A DNA stretch of 9,589 nt, taken from the NCBI GenBank assembly GCA_039931435.1, contig JBDTRY010000144.1, positions 1 through 9,589 of the forward strand, given 5' to 3'. The notes under the pieces were generated by a model. That model ran no database searches. It was not told the DNA's origin and saw nothing but the letters and a program-made list of their open reading frames with translations. The first letter of the stretch is position 1. Every line of letters begins with the position of its first letter. A program made the translations under genes and the position numbers. The DNA is from JBDTRY01 sp039931435. Lineage in GTDB: Bacteria > Acidobacteriota > Thermoanaerobaculia > Gp7-AA8. This document shows positions 7,051 to 9,589 of this stretch, one piece after another.

Positions 7051-7079
7051 TTGGGAGTGCCGGGACATTTTAATATGAT
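7051..7079 (+). promoter_or_regulatory. Sigma70-like promoter of the EF-G paralogue
   Basis: A -35 box TTGGGA (7051-7056) and a -10 box TATGAT (7074-7079, five of six matches to TATAAT) are separated by exactly 17 nt. The predicted transcript start near 7086 leaves a leader of about 38 nt that includes the ribosome site. This is the only markedly AT-rich spot in the intergenic region. Confidence 0.5.
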
Positions 7080-7098
7080 GCCCTCCCGACTCTGTGAA
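7070..7098 (-). promoter_or_regulatory. Sigma70-like promoter facing the kinase gene
   Basis: On the minus strand TTCACA (7098-7093, five of six matches to TTGACA) and TATTAA (7075-7070, four of six matches) are separated by 17 nt. The predicted start near 7063 gives a leader of about 135 nt before the kinase. The -10 box overlaps the -10 box of the opposite promoter. Confidence 0.35.
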
Positions 7099-7109
7099 GA
7101 GTTTCGACC

Positions 7110-7115
7110 AGGAGG
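7110..7115 (+). promoter_or_regulatory. Ribosome binding site deciding the EF-G paralogue start
   Basis: AGGAGG lies 8 nt before the ATG at 7124. It rules out the in-frame GTG at 7094, which lies upstream of this site. Confidence 0.8.
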
Positions 7116-7123
7116 CCCATAGG

Positions 7124-9217
7124 ATGAAAACATACACCGCGTCCGATATCCGTAACCTCGTTGTCGTCGGTCACAACGATACCGGAAAGACCAGCCTTGT
7201 ATCACAGCTGCTCTTCGACGCTGGTGCCGTGAATCGCCTGGGCAACGTCACCGACGGCACGACCGTGACCGATTTCGAGCCGGACGAGATCGAGCGAAAG
7301 CATTCCATCGCCACGGCCGTGGGCTTTGCCGAGTGGAAAGACAAGAAGATCAACCTCATCGATACTCCGGGTTTCGGCATATTCATCATGGAGGCCAAGA
7401 GCGCCATGAGAATCGCCGATGCAGCGGCCATCGTCGTCAGCGGAGTAACCGGCGTCGAGGTGGCCACGGAGAAGGTCTGGAAGTTCGCCGAAGAGTTCGA
7501 GCAGCCCCGAATCGTCGTGGCCAACAAGATGGATCGGGAGCGAGCTTCGGCAACACGCGTGATCGATTCTCTCCAGGCCAGATTCGGCAAGAACGTCGTT
7601 CCTGTTCAGCTGCCCATCGGTGAGGAGAAAGACTTTTCCGGAGTGGTCGATCTCATCTCCATGAAGGCTCATCGCTATTCGACCGACGGCTCCGGCAAGC
7701 TCGAGACCGTGGACATTCCCGCCGACCTGAAGGAGACCGCTGCCCAGTGGAGGGAAAGTCTGATCGAGAAGATCGCGGAGGGCGACGACACGCTCATGGA
7801 GCGCTTCTTCGATCAGGGCGGTCTTTCGCAGGAAGAGATGATGGAGGGGCTGCGCCGTGAAATCCGCGCCCACGAGATCTTTCCGATCTTCTTCACCTCA
7901 GCCACTCACGACATCGGCGGACATCCCCTTCTGGACGGTATCGTCACACTGCTTCCATCGCCGGCGGACGCCGAGACTGTGGAAGGCAAACATCCTTACG
8001 GCGACGAACGCATTACCCTGCAGCGAAAAGCCGACGCTCCAGTCTCCGCTCTGATATTCAAAACCATTTCGGATCCGTTCGCCGGACGCGTTTCCATCTT
8101 CCGGGTGTTCTCCGGAACACTGCACTCCGACACCCCCTACTGGAATTCGACACGCGATCACGAGGAGCGCATCGGAAAACTGCAGTTGCTCCTGGGCAAG
8201 CAGCAGACTCCCGTGGGCGAGCTCTCCACAGGCGACATCGGCGCCGTGGCCAAGCTCAAGGACTCCCATACCGGCGACACCATCGCCCAGAAAGATCGAT
8301 CGATCGTTCTCCGTCACATCGAATATCCGGAATCGGTGATCTCGTTCGCCATCGAACCCCGAGCGAAAGGCGACGAGGAAAAAATATCTACGGCCCTGGC
8401 CAGAATCATGGAGGAAGACCCGACCATCAGGTTCGGACGCGACGAGCGCACCAAAGAAATGCTCATCTCCGGTCAGGGACAGCTCCATGTGGAAGTGATC
8501 ATCGCCAAGCTGAAGAAGAAGTACGGTGTGGACGTGATCCTTCATCCCCCGAAGGTGCCCTATCGGGAAACGATCACCCGGGCCACGGACGCACACGGAC
8601 GCCACAAGAAGCAATCAGGCGGACACGGGCAATTCGCGGACTGCAAGATCAAGATGGAGCCGATGGAACGCGGCGGAGACTTCCAGTTCGTCGACGAAAT
8701 CTTCGGAGGCTCGATCCCCCGCCAGTACATCCCGGCGGTGGAGAAAGGCATTCAGGAAGCCCGTGTCCATGGATTCCTGGCCGGGTATCCGGTGGTCGAT
8801 TTCCGGGTGCGGCTGCTGGATGGCCAGTTTCACGCCGTCGACTCTTCCGAGCTGGCCTTCAAGATCGCCGGAGCCATGGCTTTCAAGGAAGGCATGGCCA
8901 GTGGACGCCCGACGCTCCTCGAGCCGGTGATGACCGTGGTTGTTTACGCACCGTCGGATTACATCGGGGATCTGATGGGCGACCTGACCTCGCGCCGCGG
9001 GCGGATGGAAGGGATTGAAACTGAGGGCGACATCCAGACGATCCGGGCGCGGGTACCGATGGCGGAGATGCTCACCTACGGTTCGACACTCCGATCCATC
9101 ACGCAGGGGCGAGGCTCGTTTCACATGGAGTTCAACCACTACGAAGAAGTACCCAGGAACCTGCAGGAAAAAGTCATCGCCGAAGCAAAGAAGGCGCACG
9201 AAACCGAGCACGCCTGA
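7124..9217 (+). CDS. fusA2: EF-G2-type translational GTPase (elongation factor G paralogue)
   Basis: The 697-residue protein has the five-domain EF-G layout and is complete. G1 is GHNDTGKTS (16-24), G3 is DTPGF (80-84), G4 is NKMD (134-137), and the G domain ends at about 280 with PLLDGIVTLLPSP. Domain II covers about 305-395 and domain III about 403-478. Domain IV has HKKQSGGHGQFAD (494-506) and DGQFHAVDSSELAFKIAGAMAF (566-587). Domain V starts near EPVMTVVVYAP (600-610). Switch I reads ERKHSIATA where canonical EF-G has ERGITITSA, and the switch II catalytic His is Phe84. These are features of the EF-G2 branch (Thermus EF-G-2, mycobacterial FusA2). EF-G2 proteins bind ribosomes and GTP, but their role varies and is not settled. 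No rpsL, rpsG or tuf flank it, so this is not the str-operon fusA. The symbol marks a paralogue, not the main translocase. Confidence 0.93.
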   Translation: MKTYTASDIRNLVVVGHNDTGKTSLVSQLLFDAGAVNRLGNVTDGTTVTDFEPDEIERKHSIATAVGFAEWKDKKINLIDTPGFGIFIMEAKSAMRIADAAAIVVSGVTGVEVATEKVWKFAEEFEQPRIVVANKMDRERASATRVIDSLQARFGKNVVPVQLPIGEEKDFSGVVDLISMKAHRYSTDGSGKLETVDIPADLKETAAQWRESLIEKIAEGDDTLMERFFDQGGLSQEEMMEGLRREIRAHEIFPIFFTSATHDIGGHPLLDGIVTLLPSPADAETVEGKHPYGDERITLQRKADAPVSALIFKTISDPFAGRVSIFRVFSGTLHSDTPYWNSTRDHEERIGKLQLLLGKQQTPVGELSTGDIGAVAKLKDSHTGDTIAQKDRSIVLRHIEYPESVISFAIEPRAKGDEEKISTALARIMEEDPTIRFGRDERTKEMLISGQGQLHVEVIIAKLKKKYGVDVILHPPKVPYRETITRATDAHGRHKKQSGGHGQFADCKIKMEPMERGGDFQFVDEIFGGSIPRQYIPAVEKGIQEARVHGFLAGYPVVDFRVRLLDGQFHAVDSSELAFKIAGAMAFKEGMASGRPTLLEPVMTVVVYAPSDYIGDLMGDLTSRRGRMEGIETEGDIQTIRARVPMAEMLTYGSTLRSITQGRGSFHMEFNHYEEVPRNLQEKVIAEAKKAHETEHA

Positions 9218-9249
9218 TATTCGGTAAAGCCAGGGACGGTCTCTCGAGA

Positions 9250-9288
9250 ATGACACCACGACCGCGCGAGTGTCATCCCGAACGAGCG
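9250..9288. repeat. Partial TCATCC-type repeat and small dyad after the EF-G paralogue
   Basis: ATGACAC (9250-9256) and GTGTCAT (9270-9276) form a 7-bp dyad with a 13-nt loop, 32 bp after the stop codon. GTCATCCCGAACGAGCG (9272-9288) is identical to 4969-4985. No T tract follows, so intrinsic terminator activity is uncertain. The rest of 9218-9351 holds a few more GTCATCC words but no gene, promoter or longer repeat that I can support. Confidence 0.4.
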
Positions 9289-9351
9289 AAACTGTCATCC
9301 TGCGCGGGGAGCGGCGCAGGCGCCGGTGTTGAGGGAGTGACACGGTCATCC

Positions 9352-9406
9352 ATGGCCTGTCATCCTGAAGCGTCGAGCGAAGGATCTCTTCGACCTTCCC
9401 GGTTGC
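9352..9406 (+). repeat. 55-bp direct repeat, copy 1
   Basis: It begins ATGGCCTGTCATCCTGAAGC and ends CGACCTTCCCGGTTGC, and is identical base for base to 9535-9589. It contains GAAGGATCTC (9379-9388), which is complementary to the start of the inverted copy at 9437. No reading frame crosses it convincingly. Confidence 0.85.
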
Positions 9407-9436
9407 CGCCGTGATGAAGGCACGATTCTCGCCGAC

Positions 9437-9472
9437 GAGATCCTTCGGTCGCTGCGCTCCCTCAAGGATGAC
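9437..9472 (-). repeat. Inverted, diverged copy of the TCATCC repeat
   Basis: Read on the minus strand it starts GTCATCCTTGAGGGAGCGCA and ends CGAAGGATCTC, the same frame of conserved ends as the direct copies with a different middle. GAGATCCTTC (9437-9446) can pair perfectly over 10 bp with 9379-9388, giving a possible large hairpin between the two direct copies. Confidence 0.65.
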
Positions 9473-9534
9473 GTCCTCCCCAAACTCTGCAAGAACGGCG
9501 TGGGCGCCAGTGTCACAGGAACGACACGACTACT

Positions 9535-9589
9535 ATGGCCTGTCATCCTGAAGCGTCGAGCGAAGGATCTCTTCGACCTTCCCGGTTGC
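9535..9589 (+). repeat. 55-bp direct repeat, copy 2, reaching the window edge
   Basis: It is identical to 9352-9406 at a period of 183 bp. Identity still holds at the last base of the window, so the repeat, and possibly the whole 183-bp unit, may continue beyond it. Confidence 0.85.

Noticed and set aside
7124..9217. Canonical str-operon fusA
   Set aside because: No rpsL, rpsG or tuf is adjacent, and the switch I and II signatures differ from translocase EF-G.
9312..9325. Intrinsic terminator hairpin (CGGCG CAGG CGCCG)
   Set aside because: The stem is only 5 bp and no T tract follows.
8615..9349. Minus-strand reading frame of 244 codons opposite the EF-G paralogue
   Set aside because: It is antisense to conserved EF-G domains IV and V, starts in the repeat-rich tail, and its translation looks like antisense noise.
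9352..9589. CRISPR array
   Set aside because: There are only two direct copies 183 bp apart, with an inverted copy between them and no regular short spacers or cas genes.

Overview
This is a GC-rich bacterial window with five complete protein genes and one that runs off the left edge. The gene set (a Hanks-type Ser/Thr kinase with a periplasmic TPR-like part, an EF-G paralogue, a TldD/TldE-like pair, an alkaline-phosphatase-superfamily hydrolase) fits a soil or sediment Acidobacteriota-like lineage. So do the dispersed repeats of the TCATCC...GAAGGATCT type. This placement is an inference from style, without a marker gene, and I hold it at moderate-to-low confidence.

Layout. Positions 1-1010 (minus) hold the N-terminal two thirds or so of a sulfatase-fold secreted hydrolase. 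It follows an acyl-CoA carboxylase beta (carboxyltransferase) gene at 1080-2630 on the same strand. Divergent from these, 2778-4813 (plus) encodes two translationally coupled genes overlapping by ATGA: a shortened TldD-like metallopeptidase and a diverged TldE/PmbA-like partner. A convergent gap (4814-5041) is filled with repeats. The receptor-type Ser/Thr kinase (5042-6928, minus) is divergent from an EF-G2-type translational GTPase (7124-9217, plus). Their 195-bp intergenic region carries two promoter-like sites facing opposite ways whose -10 elements overlap. The right end (9218-9589) is non-coding and repeat-rich.

The most notable signal is a pair of REPIN-like elements at 873-981 and 4830-4937. 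Each is two inverted hairpin-forming REP units, 26 nt per arm, 56-57 nt apart. Each arm has a GTAG or GGAG tetranucleotide directly 5' of the stem. One arm differs from the others inside the stem by four substitutions that restore two base pairs, so the hairpin itself looks conserved. The element at 873-981 lies across the 5' end of the sulfatase-like gene, and the expected start codon of that gene reads ACG exactly at the element border. A second repeat family lies at 4969-5011 and 9272-9589, including a 55-bp perfect direct repeat of period 183.

The genes do not form one pathway. The window looks like ordinary chromosomal housekeeping and regulation genes separated by active small repeats. 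Protein-level oddities are a Thr in the sulfatase nucleophile position, loss of the switch II catalytic His in the EF-G paralogue, and the reduced size of the TldD/TldE-like pair.
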